From: Hyphomicrobiales bacterium
GTDB lineage: Bacteria > Pseudomonadota > Alphaproteobacteria > Rhizobiales > Beijerinckiaceae
Direction: 5' to 3'
Length of the DNA stretch: 64,000 nucleotides
NCBI GenBank assembly: GCA_900470775.1
Contig: UCBZ01000017.1
Span: 291,181-355,180, forward strand
This document shows, one piece after another, positions 53,655 to 62,485 of this stretch. Under the pieces are notes generated by a model, which made no database searches, had not been told where the DNA came from, and saw only the letters and a list, made by a program, of their open reading frames with translations. A program made the translations under genes and the position numbers. Position 1 is the stretch's first letter; each line of letters opens with the position of its first letter.

Positions 53655-54470
53655 CTACGCGCCGACCTTCGCCAGCACGTCGGCGCGCAGGAAGCGCTCG
53701 ATGAACAGCATGAACAGCACCGACGGCACGAGCAGGATCAGCGCGGTGATCGAGGCGACCTGGTAGTTGCCGCCCATCGCCGCATTGTAGAGCAGCAGCG
53801 GCAGCGTCGTGACCTGCGGGACGCCAACGAAGAAGGTGCCAGTGAATTCGTCGAGCGATTCCAGGAAGACAAAGATGCCACTCGCGATGATGCCGGGTGC
53901 CGCCAGCGGCAGCGTCACCGTGAAAAAGGCGCGCAGCGGCGAGGCGCCCATGTTGCGTGCAGCGAGTTCGAGGTCCCGGTCGACGGCCGCAAACGCCGCC
54001 GCCGCGATCCAGACCGAGAAGACGAGGCCATGCGCGGCATGGACCAGCACGACGGCGAAGACCGTGCCGTTGATGCCGATCTGGTAGAAGATCCTGGCGA
54101 CGTTGATATAGATCGCAACCGACGGGAACGCTTGCGGCAGCAGGAACATCAGCATGAACAGCGCCCGCATCGGCAGCTTCAGCCGCGCCAGCGCGTAGCC
54201 GGCCGGAATCGACAGCGCCAGCGCGAACACCACCGTCAGCACCGCGATCCAGATGCTGGTGCCGAGCGACGCCATGGCATCACCGGTTGGCCGGAAGACC
54301 TGCTCCCAATAGCGCGTGCCATAGGTCACCGGCAGCTTGAACGGCGTGTACCAGCGCTCGGCGACGGACCAGAGCGCAAGATTGAGCAGCGGCCCGATCA
54401 ACACGAAGGCGAAGGCGACGAGCAGCGAGACGGCCAGAACCGTCCGCGCGGAGGACGCGATCCGGGTCAT
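53655..54470 (-). CDS. ABC transporter permease (PotC/ThiP-like), second subunit
   Basis: 271 residues from the ATG at 54470. Six hydrophobic segments. The ATPase-contact EAA loop is 'DRDLELAARNMGASPLRAFFTVTLPLAAPGIIASG'. It overlaps the preceding permease gene stop by four bases. With the other permease it would form the heterodimeric channel of a spermidine/putrescine- or Fe(III)-type importer. Confidence 0.9.
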   Translation of the reverse strand: MTRIASSARTVLAVSLLVAFAFVLIGPLLNLALWSVAERWYTPFKLPVTYGTRYWEQVFRPTGDAMASLGTSIWIAVLTVVFALALSIPAGYALARLKLPMRALFMLMFLLPQAFPSVAIYINVARIFYQIGINGTVFAVVLVHAAHGLVFSVWIAAAAFAAVDRDLELAARNMGASPLRAFFTVTLPLAAPGIIASGIFVFLESLDEFTGTFFVGVPQVTTLPLLLYNAAMGGNYQVASITALILLVPSVLFMLFIERFLRADVLAKVGA

Positions 54471-55303
54471 CGCGGTGCCTCCTGCGACATGCCGCGCTTG
54501 AGGTAGAGGATCGCGGCGCCTGCCGAGATCAGATAGGTGATGACGCCCAGCGCATTGGCGGTGGCATAGTCGCCATAGGCGTTGATCCGGAACGCCATGT
54601 CGACGGTCAGCATGGTCGGCTGCGAACCCGACACCATCATCGGCACCGACAGCACCGAGAGCATCGTCACGAACGAGAGCACGAGCGCCACCAGCAGCGT
54701 CGGCATCACCTGCGGCAGCGCCAGTTCGATCAGCACCCGCATCCGCGAGGCGCCGAGATTGCGGCCGGCCTCCAGCGTTGCCCGGTCGATCGAGGCGAGC
54801 GCCCCCGCCAGCAGCAGCGCGACGAACGGCGTCTGCTTCCAGACGAAGGTCGCAATGATGCCGCGCCAGTCGAGGAAGCTCACCGCCTGCAGCGGCTCCA
54901 TCAGCCCCAGCGAAACGAAGGTGTTGTTCATCAGTCCGTTCTTGGCGAGGAAGGTCCGCATGCACTGCGCCGCGACGATGAACGGAATGAACAGCGGCCA
55001 GCGATAGAGCGCCTTCAGCGTGCCGACGATGTAAGGGTTCTCGCCCAGCGTCAGGGTGCCCGCGATGACGATGGCAGCGAGCGCCGTCAGCGCGCAGGAG
55101 GCCAGCACGATCACCACCGTGAAGACGATGTCGGTGGAGTAGAGCTCGAACGCCTTGGCGAACCATTGCAGCGTGAAGGAGCCGTCGGGACCGCTGAAGG
55201 CCGAGATCAGAGAGAAGCACAGCGGATACAGAAACAGCGCCGCGACCAGCATCAGGCCGGGAGCGATCAGGATCAGCGCCAGATGGCGTTGTGACAGGCT
55301 CAT
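54467..55303 (-). CDS. ABC transporter permease (PotB-like), first subunit
   Basis: 278 residues from the ATG at 55303 (an upstream in-frame ATG at 55336 lies at the edge of a repeat). Six hydrophobic segments, EAA loop 'DRATLEAGRNLGASRMRVLIELALPQVMPTLL'. A family A palindromic element separates it from the binding-protein gene, so expression relative to the binding protein may be modified. Coupled to the second permease. Confidence 0.9.
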   Translation of the reverse strand: MSLSQRHLALILIAPGLMLVAALFLYPLCFSLISAFSGPDGSFTLQWFAKAFELYSTDIVFTVVIVLASCALTALAAIVIAGTLTLGENPYIVGTLKALYRWPLFIPFIVAAQCMRTFLAKNGLMNNTFVSLGLMEPLQAVSFLDWRGIIATFVWKQTPFVALLLAGALASIDRATLEAGRNLGASRMRVLIELALPQVMPTLLVALVLSFVTMLSVLSVPMMVSGSQPTMLTVDMAFRINAYGDYATANALGVITYLISAGAAILYLKRGMSQEAPR

Positions 55304-55331
55304 TCGAACGCGCTTCTTCAAGGTGTTCCGG

Positions 55332-55431
55332 GTCATCCCGGGCGCAGCGAAGCGCAGACCCGGGATCCATGCCGGAACGGTTCAGGTGTGGATCCCGGAT
55401 CGGCGCAGCTTCGCCGCTTGTCCGGGATGAC
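55332..55431. repeat. Long palindromic intergenic element (family A) inside an ABC operon
   Basis: About 100 bases, ends GTCATCCCGGG and TCCGGGATGAC, inner arms AGACCCGGGATCCA and GTGGATCCCGGAT. Nearly the same as the element at 14311. It lies between the binding-protein stop (55468) and the permease start. Confidence 0.85.
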
Positions 55432-55467
55432 AGCGTATTCCGTCACCCCAGCTATCGAACTCAAGTC

Positions 55468-56598
55468 TCAGTTCGAGACCTTCTTCTCGTAGCCCTCGAG
55501 GATGTCGTTGAAGTAGGGCGCGATCGGGAAGGCCTTGCCGTTCTTGGCAAGATCGGCCGGGGTGACGTCGGTGAAGAGCTTGTCCCAGGCGGCCTTGTCG
55601 AGCTTGCCCTCGAGGTTCTTCGCGTCGATGCCCGGATACCAGTTGAACTTCTTGACGATGCCGTCTGCCTGGACCTGCGGGCTGGTGGCGAGCGCGATGA
55701 AGGCCTCGGCGAGCTTCTTCTGGGACGACTTGCCGGGCACCGCATAATACATCGGCTGGCCGGGCATGCCGGGCGAGACCAGCTTGAGCTTCATGTTCGG
55801 CGGCAGCTTGCCGTCGGCCTGCCAGGAATAGAACATGTCGACCCAGACCGGGCCGATCGCGATCTCGCCGCGGTTCAGCATGTCGAGCGTGCCGGCATTG
55901 CCGGGGGTGATCACGGCGTTCTTGTTGAACTCCTTGAGACCGGCGAAGGCGTTGTCCCAGCTCGCCTTGGTGGCCGCGTCATAGGGGCCCTTGATCAGCT
56001 TGTCGGCGTCGCCGCCGAAGGCATAGACCCAGCCCGCGACGAAGGAGACGCCGGACATGCCGCCCTTGATGCCGTTATAGCCGAACTGCTTCGGGTTCTT
56101 CTTGGCCCAGTCGGCGAGCTCGGCGAAGGTCGCAGGCGGCGTCTTGACCATGTCGGCGTTGTAGGCGAGCGCCGTCTGCGACTGGAACATCGGGATGACG
56201 TAGCCTGCGACGTCCGTGCCGAGCGCGTTCTTCGCGGAATCGCCCGTCGCCAGCTTGGCGGTAGCGACATTGCCCGTGTATTTGTCGAGCAGCCCTTCCT
56301 TGACCATCAGGCCGGCGGCCTTCTGGTGGATCACGACGACGTCGAAATCGGTCGTCGCGGAGCCCTTCTGGGCATCCAACTTCTCATAGATCTTCTGCGA
56401 GCCGGAATCGCCGGCCCCGGTCCCGACCGAGACGACCTTCACGCCGGGGTTGGCCTTCTCGAACATCGGCCCGAGATAGTCCTTGACGTAATCGACCATG
56501 TTCTGGTCGCCGGCGGAAGCCACGTTGAGGGTCTGCGCGGAGAGCGGCGAGGCCGCCATCAGCGCGGCAATCGAGCAGGCTATCGTGAGGATGCGCAT
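55468..56598 (-). CDS. ABC transporter periplasmic binding protein (family 1)
   Basis: 376 residues from the ATG at 56598 behind AGGAG. Signal MRILTIACSIAALMAASPLSAQ. Layout of family 1 extracellular solute-binding proteins: 'TLNVASAGDQNMVDYVKDYLGPMFEKANPGVKV', 'LNRGEIAIGPVWVDMFYSW', 'GMPGQPMYYAVPGKSSQKKLAEAFIALATSPQVQ'. Related proteins bind spermidine, putrescine, thiamine or iron; none is fixed here. It follows the ATPase gene by 22 bases. Confidence 0.88.
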   Translation of the reverse strand: MRILTIACSIAALMAASPLSAQTLNVASAGDQNMVDYVKDYLGPMFEKANPGVKVVSVGTGAGDSGSQKIYEKLDAQKGSATTDFDVVVIHQKAAGLMVKEGLLDKYTGNVATAKLATGDSAKNALGTDVAGYVIPMFQSQTALAYNADMVKTPPATFAELADWAKKNPKQFGYNGIKGGMSGVSFVAGWVYAFGGDADKLIKGPYDAATKASWDNAFAGLKEFNKNAVITPGNAGTLDMLNRGEIAIGPVWVDMFYSWQADGKLPPNMKLKLVSPGMPGQPMYYAVPGKSSQKKLAEAFIALATSPQVQADGIVKKFNWYPGIDAKNLEGKLDKAAWDKLFTDVTPADLAKNGKAFPIAPYFNDILEGYEKKVSN

Positions 56599-56620
56599 GG
56601 GGTGGCTCCTTGTTGGGATG

Positions 56621-57733
56621 TCAGGCGGCAATCCCGGCCTCGGATGCCGGGAAGATGTGGAGGCGCTGCAGCGGAATGCGCAGGCCGATGGTGGTTCCGA
56701 GTTCGTGGCGGTCGGCGTCGTCGACGGTGATCTGGCGGCCGGCGGCCTCGACGCGGTAGCGGTAGACCCCGCCGGGATAGGCCCGCGCCGCGATCCGTCC
56801 GGGCACGAGCAGATCCCCGCCCGCGACGGCGTCCGCGGCATCGAGCCTGGCGACGTCGTCGCGGAAATAGGCGACGGCCTCGCCCGCCGGCAAAGCCTGC
56901 GCCGCCTCGCTCGAAACAAGCGCGGTCGCATCGCCGGTCGAGAACGAGGCGCCGGCTTCCGAGCGCGCGACGCGCAGCGGCAGGACATTCTCGGCGCCCA
57001 TGAAATTCGCGACGAAGGCGGTCGCCGGGCGGTCATAGACCTCCTCGGGCGTGCCGACCTGCGCGATCGTGCCCGCCTGCATGATCACGAGCCGGTCGGC
57101 CATGGTCATGGCCTCCTCACGGTCATGCGTGACATGGACGGCGGTGAGGCCGAGCCGCTGCTGGATCGCCCGGATCTCGTGGCGCATCACCATGCGGATC
57201 TTGGCGTCGAGATTGGACAGGGGTTCGTCGAGCAGCAGGATGCCGGGGTCGATGGCGAGTGCCCGGCCGAGCGCGACGCGCTGGCGCTGGCCGCCCGACA
57301 GGGCCGTGACCTTGCGGTCCTCATAGCCCGAGAGGCCGAGCATCGCGAGCATCGCCGAGACTTTGGTCGCGATCTCGGCTCGCGAGACGCCGCGCAGCTT
57401 CAGCCCGTAGCCGATGTTCTGCAGCACGGTCATGTGCGGCCAGAGCGCATAGGACTGGAACACCATCGCCATGCCGCGCTTCTCCGGCGGCAGCGAGGCG
57501 ACGTCCTGACCACCGACGACGATGGACCCGGATTGGACCGGGACGAAGCCCGACAGCGAGCGCAGCAGCGTGGTCTTGCCGCAGCCAGACGAGCCCAGCA
57601 GCGCCGTGAAGCTGCCCGGCGTGAAATCGATGCTGACGCCGTGCAGCACCCGCGTGCCGCCATAGGCGACGTGCAGATCGCGCACCGCAATCGACGCGCC
57701 GCTGCGCGGCCCGTTCGGCAAATCCGTTGGCAA
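56621..57733 (-). CDS. ABC transporter ATPase (PotA/FbpC type)
   Basis: 370 residues from a TTG at 57733, supported by GGGGAG eight bases upstream and by the absence of a usable in-frame ATG. Walker A GSSGCGKTT near 47, signature LSGGQRQR near 145, Walker B LLLLDEP near 165 and switch His 'VHVTHDREEA'. The C-terminal TOBE-like region (about 245-365, 'RVARSEAGASF...PGRIAARAYPGGVYRYRVEAAG') is the regulatory domain of this class. First gene of the four-gene importer. Confidence 0.92.
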   Translation of the reverse strand: MPTDLPNGPRSGASIAVRDLHVAYGGTRVLHGVSIDFTPGSFTALLGSSGCGKTTLLRSLSGFVPVQSGSIVVGGQDVASLPPEKRGMAMVFQSYALWPHMTVLQNIGYGLKLRGVSRAEIATKVSAMLAMLGLSGYEDRKVTALSGGQRQRVALGRALAIDPGILLLDEPLSNLDAKIRMVMRHEIRAIQQRLGLTAVHVTHDREEAMTMADRLVIMQAGTIAQVGTPEEVYDRPATAFVANFMGAENVLPLRVARSEAGASFSTGDATALVSSEAAQALPAGEAVAYFRDDVARLDAADAVAGGDLLVPGRIAARAYPGGVYRYRVEAAGRQITVDDADRHELGTTIGLRIPLQRLHIFPASEAGIAA

Positions 57734-57855
57734 GACGCCATCTCCCCGGTCGCGATCTTATGCGGAATGAATGGAATGCATCTTCCATTTCCGATACGCT
57801 TGGATCAAACATAACGCTCCGCAGCGACCGTGTGCAATAGGTTTGTGAACCTCTG

Positions 57856-58365
57856 ATGACAGCGCCGATCCACTCCATCTGGCTGATGCCTGCGCCTGAG
57901 GATGCCGCCCTGCTCGCCGGCTTCGTCGCGGACCTCTCGGGCCGCTTCGGCACGCCGCTGTTCACGCCGCATCTGACGGTAGCCGGCGACACCGACAGGC
58001 CGGTGACGACGCTCGCCACCGCGATAGCGGAGGCGGCGCGCGAGGTCAGCGCCTTCTCGGAAACCGTGGCGGCGATCGAGACGAGCGAGGCCTTCTTCCG
58101 CTCGTTCTATGCGCGTTTTGCCGTCACCCCGCCGCTTGCCGCGCTGAAACGGCGTCTCGACGGCCAGGCCACGGAGGCCTTCATGCCGCATGTCTCGCTG
58201 CTATACGGTCCGGTTGAAGCCGGGCCGAAGACACAGGCCGCAGCGCAAGTTTCGAGCACACTCATCGGCCGCGCCATCCGCTTCGACCGCCTCTGCGTCG
58301 TCACCTCCGGCCAGGACGTCCCGATCGAGCAGTGGCGCGTGGTCGAGACGGCCTGGCTCACCTGA
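57856..58365 (+). CDS. 2H phosphoesterase (2',3'-cyclic phosphodiesterase / 2'-5' RNA ligase-like)
   Basis: 169 residues. The two catalytic H-x-[ST] motifs are HLTV at 39-42 and HVSL near 112-115, the two-His hallmark of the superfamily. 'IWLMPAPEDAALLAGFVADLSGRFGTPLFTPHLTV' gives the first half. Such enzymes open cyclic phosphates on tRNA-splicing products, ADP-ribose or nucleotides. The substrate is unknown. Divergent from the importer. Confidence 0.87.
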   Translation: MTAPIHSIWLMPAPEDAALLAGFVADLSGRFGTPLFTPHLTVAGDTDRPVTTLATAIAEAAREVSAFSETVAAIETSEAFFRSFYARFAVTPPLAALKRRLDGQATEAFMPHVSLLYGPVEAGPKTQAAAQVSSTLIGRAIRFDRLCVVTSGQDVPIEQWRVVETAWLT

Positions 58366-58562
58366 GCGAAGCAGGGCCGGCGCGGCAGCGCAGCGTGTTC
58401 GAGATCGCGATCGCGATCGAGCGTAACGGCCTCTGACACCGGCGGACCATTCATTATGTGACTAAGGAGACGTATCGCGGGCCGTGCAAAAGCGGCTATG
58501 CTTGCTCCCATAAGAACACGCGTCAGCCGTTCGTGGCGAGATGCGGCAAGCCGGGGCAGGAA

Positions 58563-58808
58563 ATGGTGAGAGCGGTGGCGGCTGCGATAGCAGCGCTGAC
58601 CCTCGTGCTACTGACGATGAGACTTGGCGGGGTCATCGATTGGCCCTGGCCTTGGGTCTTGGCCCCACTTTGGGCAACCGGCCTCGTACTCATCGTCGGA
58701 TGGCTCGCCTTTGTCTTCACCTTCGCCGCAGCGATGCACCAACGTGACAGCGCTGACGAGGCAGCTTCGAAAGCGGCCGCCCAGCAGGACGATTCACGCC
58801 AGCGCTAA
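58563..58808 (+). CDS. Small membrane protein
   Basis: 81 residues from the ATG at 58563 behind CAGGAA. Two hydrophobic segments (about 3-19 and 28-56) flank 'IDWPWPWVLAPLWATGLV', a Trp/Pro-rich turn seen in small phage-type transmembrane proteins. A charged C-terminus follows. Longer in-frame starts from 58458 add a basic stretch that is not part of the fold. No function assigned. Confidence 0.55.
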   Translation: MVRAVAAAIAALTLVLLTMRLGGVIDWPWPWVLAPLWATGLVLIVGWLAFVFTFAAAMHQRDSADEAASKAAAQQDDSRQR

Positions 58809-58837
58809 GTGGCTGGCTCATCTCGTCCGCACCCCTT

Positions 58838-60175
58838 TCAAGAACGCGGCAGCGCCTCCAGGAACCGCGCCGGCTCGCCCTGCGACGGCGTGACCAGCTC
58901 GGCCTCCCACATCACCCTGTTGCCGCGCACATAGGTGCCGACCGGCCAGCCGGTGACTGTGACGCCGTCATAGGGCGTCCAGCCGCATTTCGAGGCGCCC
59001 CAGGCATTGGTGATGGTCTCGCGCCGCTTCAGGTCGACGATGGTCAGGTCGGCATCGTAGCCCGCCGCGATCCGGCCCTTGCCCTCCATGCCGAAGATGC
59101 GCTGCGGCCCATGGCTGGAGAGGTCGACGAAGCGCTCCAGCGTCAGCCGCCCAGCATTGACGTGGTCGAGCATGATCGGCACCAGCGTCTGCACGCCGGG
59201 CATGCCGGAATGGCTGGCGGGATAGGCGTGGTGCTTCTCTTCATGGGTATGGGGCGCATGGTCGGAGCCGAGGACATCGACGATGCCCTGCTCCACCCCC
59301 CACCAGATGCGCTGGCGATGGCTGTCGTCGCGGATCGGCGGGTTCATCTGGGCGTAATTGCCGAGCCGCTCATAGCAATCGGGCGCGACCAGCGTCAGGT
59401 GGTTCGGCAGAACCTCGACGGTGGCGACGTCCTTGTGGTCTCTCAGGAACAGCATCTCGTCGCCGGTCGAGATGTGCAGGATATGGACCCGCGCGCCGGT
59501 TTCGCGCGCGATGCGGACAAGCCGCTTGGTGCAGGTCAGCGCCACCTCGGGCGAGCGCCAGACCGGATGGCTCGACGGGTCGCCCTCGACGCGCAAGCCC
59601 ATGCGCTCGCGCAGCATGCCCTCGTCCTCGGAATGGAAGGCGGCGCGGCGGCGCGTCCGCTTCAAAATCTCGGCGACACCGGCATCGTCCTCGACCAGCA
59701 GGTCGCCGGTGGACGAACCCATGAACACCTTGATGCCGGCAGCGCCCGGCAGCCGCTCCAGTTCGGGCACGTCCTTCGCGTTCTCATGCGTGCCGCCGAC
59801 CCAGAAGGCGAAGTCGCAATGCATGCGGTGCCGGCCGCGCCTGATCTTGTCGGCCAGCGCCGCTTCGCTCGTCGTCAGCGGGTTGGTGTTGGGCATCTCG
59901 AAGACGCAGGTGACGCCGCCCATCACCGCGGCGCGCGAGCCGGATTCGAGATCCTCCTTGTGGTCCAGGCCCGGCTCGCGGAAATGCACTTGGGAATCGA
60001 TCACGCCGGGCAGGATATGCAGGCCGGTGCAATCCACGGTCTCGCCCGCCGAGGCCTGCGACAGATCGCCCAGCGCCATGATCTTGCCAGCCGTGATGCC
60101 GAGGTCGCGCTGCACGCGCCCGTCATGGTTCACCACGGTGCCGCCCTTGAGGATGACGTCGAAGGTCTGCGGCAT
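58838..60175 (-). CDS. pyrC: Dihydroorotase (class I, PyrC-type)
   Basis: 445 residues from the ATG at 60175. Metal-dependent amidohydrolase. 'GVIDSQVHFREPGLDHKEDLESGSRAAVMGGVTCVFEMPNTNP' (HFREPG) carries the first metal ligands; 'LHISTGDEM', 'TLVAPDCY' and 'LGSDHAPHT' (metal-ligand Asp and His) complete the site. Cyclises carbamoyl-aspartate in pyrimidine synthesis. The first motif has 'QVHFREPG' rather than DxHxHLR, the normal variant for class I. Divergent from ygfZ. Confidence 0.93.
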   Translation of the reverse strand: MPQTFDVILKGGTVVNHDGRVQRDLGITAGKIMALGDLSQASAGETVDCTGLHILPGVIDSQVHFREPGLDHKEDLESGSRAAVMGGVTCVFEMPNTNPLTTSEAALADKIRRGRHRMHCDFAFWVGGTHENAKDVPELERLPGAAGIKVFMGSSTGDLLVEDDAGVAEILKRTRRRAAFHSEDEGMLRERMGLRVEGDPSSHPVWRSPEVALTCTKRLVRIARETGARVHILHISTGDEMLFLRDHKDVATVEVLPNHLTLVAPDCYERLGNYAQMNPPIRDDSHRQRIWWGVEQGIVDVLGSDHAPHTHEEKHHAYPASHSGMPGVQTLVPIMLDHVNAGRLTLERFVDLSSHGPQRIFGMEGKGRIAAGYDADLTIVDLKRRETITNAWGASKCGWTPYDGVTVTGWPVGTYVRGNRVMWEAELVTPSQGEPARFLEALPRS

Positions 60176-60246
60176 GGCGGTCTCCGGTGGTTGAGCAAGC
60201 GGCTGAAGCAGCCTACCTATCGGGTCGAAGGCCGCTTGAAAACCGC

Positions 60247-60296
60247 AGCCCTGATCCTTCGAGACGTCGCCGACGCGGCTCCTCGGGATGAGGGCT
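60247..60296. repeat. Short palindromic intergenic element (family B relative)
   Basis: AGCCCT...AGGGCT ends and GATCCTTCGAGAC with CCTCGGGATGAGGG match the right half of the element at 53515-53635. It lies in the divergent promoter region of pyrC and ygfZ. Confidence 0.65.
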
Positions 60297-60329
60297 GGAG
60301 GATAAGAGGCGGCGACCGAGGACGCCATC

Positions 60330-61214
60330 ATGACAGCAACCCACCTCATCGATCGCGGCGTCATCCGCGTCAGCGGCGAGGATTCCAGCGACTTTCTGCA
60401 GAACCTCGTCACCAACGAGCTCGACAGCGTGACGCCGGAGCAGGCCGGCTACGGCGCGCTGCTGACACCGCAAGGCAAGATCATCTGCGATTTCCTGATC
60501 GTCGCCGTCCCGGAGAGCGAGGGCGGCGGCTTCCTGCTCGACACGCCCCTGCTCCAGACGGCCGATCTGATGAAACGCCTGAAGCTCTACAAACTGCGCG
60601 CCAAGGTGGCGCTCGACGACCTGACCGAGGCCACGGCGGTGATCGCCTCGACGGACGGCTCGCCCCTGCCCGAGGATGCCGGGGTGGTCTACGCCGATCC
60701 GCGCCTGCCGGAACTCGGCCAGCGCGCCATGACCGATCGCGCCGGTGCAGCCGAGATTGCCACTACGGAAGCCGACGCCTGGCACGCCCGCCGCATTGCG
60801 CTCGGCGTGCCCGATGGCGGCCGCGACTTCGCCTATGGCGACGCCTTCCCGCATGAGGCCTTGCTCGACCAGCTCGGCGGCGTCTCCTTCAAGAAGGGCT
60901 GCTATATCGGCCAGGAGGTCGTCTCGCGCATGCAGCATCGCGGCACAGCCCGCACCCGCATCGTCCCTGTCGTCTTCACGGACGGCATCGCGGCGGAAAC
61001 GGGAGCCGAAGCGACGGCCGGCGGCAAGACGCTGGGCCGGATCGGCTCGGCTGCTGCTGGCCGCGCCCTTGCGATGCTGCGGCTCGACCGCGTCGCCGAT
61101 GCGCTGGCCGCGGGCGAGCCCCTGCTCGGCGGAGGTCTCGCCTTCACGCTCGCCAAGCCCGATTTCATCCGCTTTCCCTTCCCCGGCGAGGCCGGCTTCG
61201 GGGTCGCGGCATGA
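60330..61214 (+). CDS. ygfZ: Folate-dependent iron-sulfur maturation protein
   Basis: 294 residues. The diagnostic motif 'KKGCYIGQEVVSRMQHRG' lies near 190-207, with 'LQNLVTNELDSV' and 'YGALLTPQGKIICDFLIV' at the N-terminus (GcvT-like fold). It supports iron-sulfur enzymes such as MiaB in a tetrahydrofolate-dependent way. Its stop overlaps the tag start by four bases. Confidence 0.94.
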   Translation: MTATHLIDRGVIRVSGEDSSDFLQNLVTNELDSVTPEQAGYGALLTPQGKIICDFLIVAVPESEGGGFLLDTPLLQTADLMKRLKLYKLRAKVALDDLTEATAVIASTDGSPLPEDAGVVYADPRLPELGQRAMTDRAGAAEIATTEADAWHARRIALGVPDGGRDFAYGDAFPHEALLDQLGGVSFKKGCYIGQEVVSRMQHRGTARTRIVPVVFTDGIAAETGAEATAGGKTLGRIGSAAAGRALAMLRLDRVADALAAGEPLLGGGLAFTLAKPDFIRFPFPGEAGFGVAA

Positions 61215-61855
61215 GCGAGGCCAATGCCGTGAGCGAGGAACGCATCGCCATCGAGGGGCCGGACGGCAAGTTCCGCTGCCGCTGGCCCGGCACCGATCCG
61301 CTCTATCTCGCCTATCACGACACCGAATGGGGGGTGCCGGAGTACGATTCCCGCGCACTCTGGGAGAAGCTGATCCTCGACGGCTTCCAGGCCGGCCTGT
61401 CCTGGATCACCATCCTGAGGAAGCGCGACGCCTTCCGCGCCGGTTTCGCCAACTTCGAGCCCGAGGCCGTCGCCAGCTTCACCGAGGACGACGTGCTGCG
61501 CCTGCTTGCCGACCCCGGCATCATCCGCCATCGTGGCAAGATCGAGGGCACGATCAAGAGCGCGCGCGCCTATCTCGCCATCAGCGAACGCGAGCCCTTC
61601 GCCGATTTCCTCTGGAGGCGTCTCGACGGCCGCGTGCTGCAGAACAGCTTCCGCGCGCAAGGCGAGGTCCCGACGCAGACCGCCCTGTCGGAGGCGATGG
61701 CGAAAGACCTGAAGAAGGCCGGCTTCACCTTCTGCGGCCCGACCATCGTCTACGCCTTCATGGAGGCCTGCGGCCTGGTCAACGACCATCTCACCGGCTG
61801 TTTCCGCTGGCAGGAATGCGCCGCGCTCGCCCGCGATGTGCGGCCGGCCGCCTGA
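61211..61855 (+). CDS. tag: DNA-3-methyladenine glycosylase I
   Basis: 214 residues. 'RCRWPGTDPLYLAYHDTEWGVPEYDSRALWEKLILDGFQAGLSWITIL' is the Tag active-site region. 'NSFRAQGEVPTQTALSEAMAKDLKKAGFTFCGPTIVYAFMEACGLVNDHLTGCFRW' completes it, including the zinc ligands. It excises alkylated adenine from DNA. Coupled to ygfZ upstream and three bases before the HD gene. Confidence 0.95.
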   Translation: MSEANAVSEERIAIEGPDGKFRCRWPGTDPLYLAYHDTEWGVPEYDSRALWEKLILDGFQAGLSWITILRKRDAFRAGFANFEPEAVASFTEDDVLRLLADPGIIRHRGKIEGTIKSARAYLAISEREPFADFLWRRLDGRVLQNSFRAQGEVPTQTALSEAMAKDLKKAGFTFCGPTIVYAFMEACGLVNDHLTGCFRWQECAALARDVRPAA

Positions 61856-61858
61856 GCC

Positions 61859-62461
61859 ATGGCGCGCGCTCCCGAACCGCCCCGGGCCTGGCAGCGCATG
61901 CTGTCGGGGCGCCGGCTCGATCTGCTCGACCCCTCCCCGCTCGATGTCGAGATCGAGGACATCGCCCATGGCCTCGCCCGCGTCGCGCGCTGGAACGGCC
62001 AGACGCAAGGGCGCCATTCCTTCTCGGTCGCCCAGCATAGCCTGCTGGTCGAGGCCATCGCCGGCCATCTCAATCCGGACTGGTCCGATGCCTGGCGCCT
62101 CACCGCGCTGCTGCACGATGCGCCGGAATACGTCATCGGCGACATGATCTCGCCGTTCAAAGTGGTGATGGGCGACGCCTACAAGGCGGTGGAAATGCGC
62201 CTGCTCGGCGCGATCCATCTGCGCTTCGGCTTGCCGGCGATCCCACCGGCTGCCCTCAAGCGCAAGACCAAGGAGGCCGACACCATCGCCGCCTTCCTCG
62301 AGGCGACGCAGCTTGCCGGCTTCGCACGCGAGGAAGCGTTGCGCTATTTCGGCCGTCCGCAGGCCCTGCCGCGGGCCGTGACCGCGCTGCTGGCGCCGCT
62401 CGATACGCAAGCCGCGCAGGATCGCTTCCTCGAACGCTTCGCCGCGCTCAGCCCCGGCTGA
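61859..62461 (+). CDS. HD-domain phosphohydrolase (YfbR-like)
   Basis: 200 residues. The metal-binding His-Asp pattern is 'RHSFSVAQHSLLVEAIAGHL' (first His) with 'LTALLHDAPEYVIGDMISPFK' (HD pair) near 80-95, and a distal Asp in 'TKEADTIAAFLEATQL'. This is the pattern of 5'-deoxynucleotidases and related HD hydrolases. Last gene of ygfZ-tag-HD. Confidence 0.88.
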   Translation: MARAPEPPRAWQRMLSGRRLDLLDPSPLDVEIEDIAHGLARVARWNGQTQGRHSFSVAQHSLLVEAIAGHLNPDWSDAWRLTALLHDAPEYVIGDMISPFKVVMGDAYKAVEMRLLGAIHLRFGLPAIPPAALKRKTKEADTIAAFLEATQLAGFAREEALRYFGRPQALPRAVTALLAPLDTQAAQDRFLERFAALSPG

Positions 62462-62485
62462 AGCGCTGTCCCGCGTCGGCTGGAT

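Noticed and set aside
59111..60856. 581-codon plus-strand frame opposite the dihydroorotase
   Set aside because: Lies across the pyrC coding strand and the ygfZ start; no family pattern.
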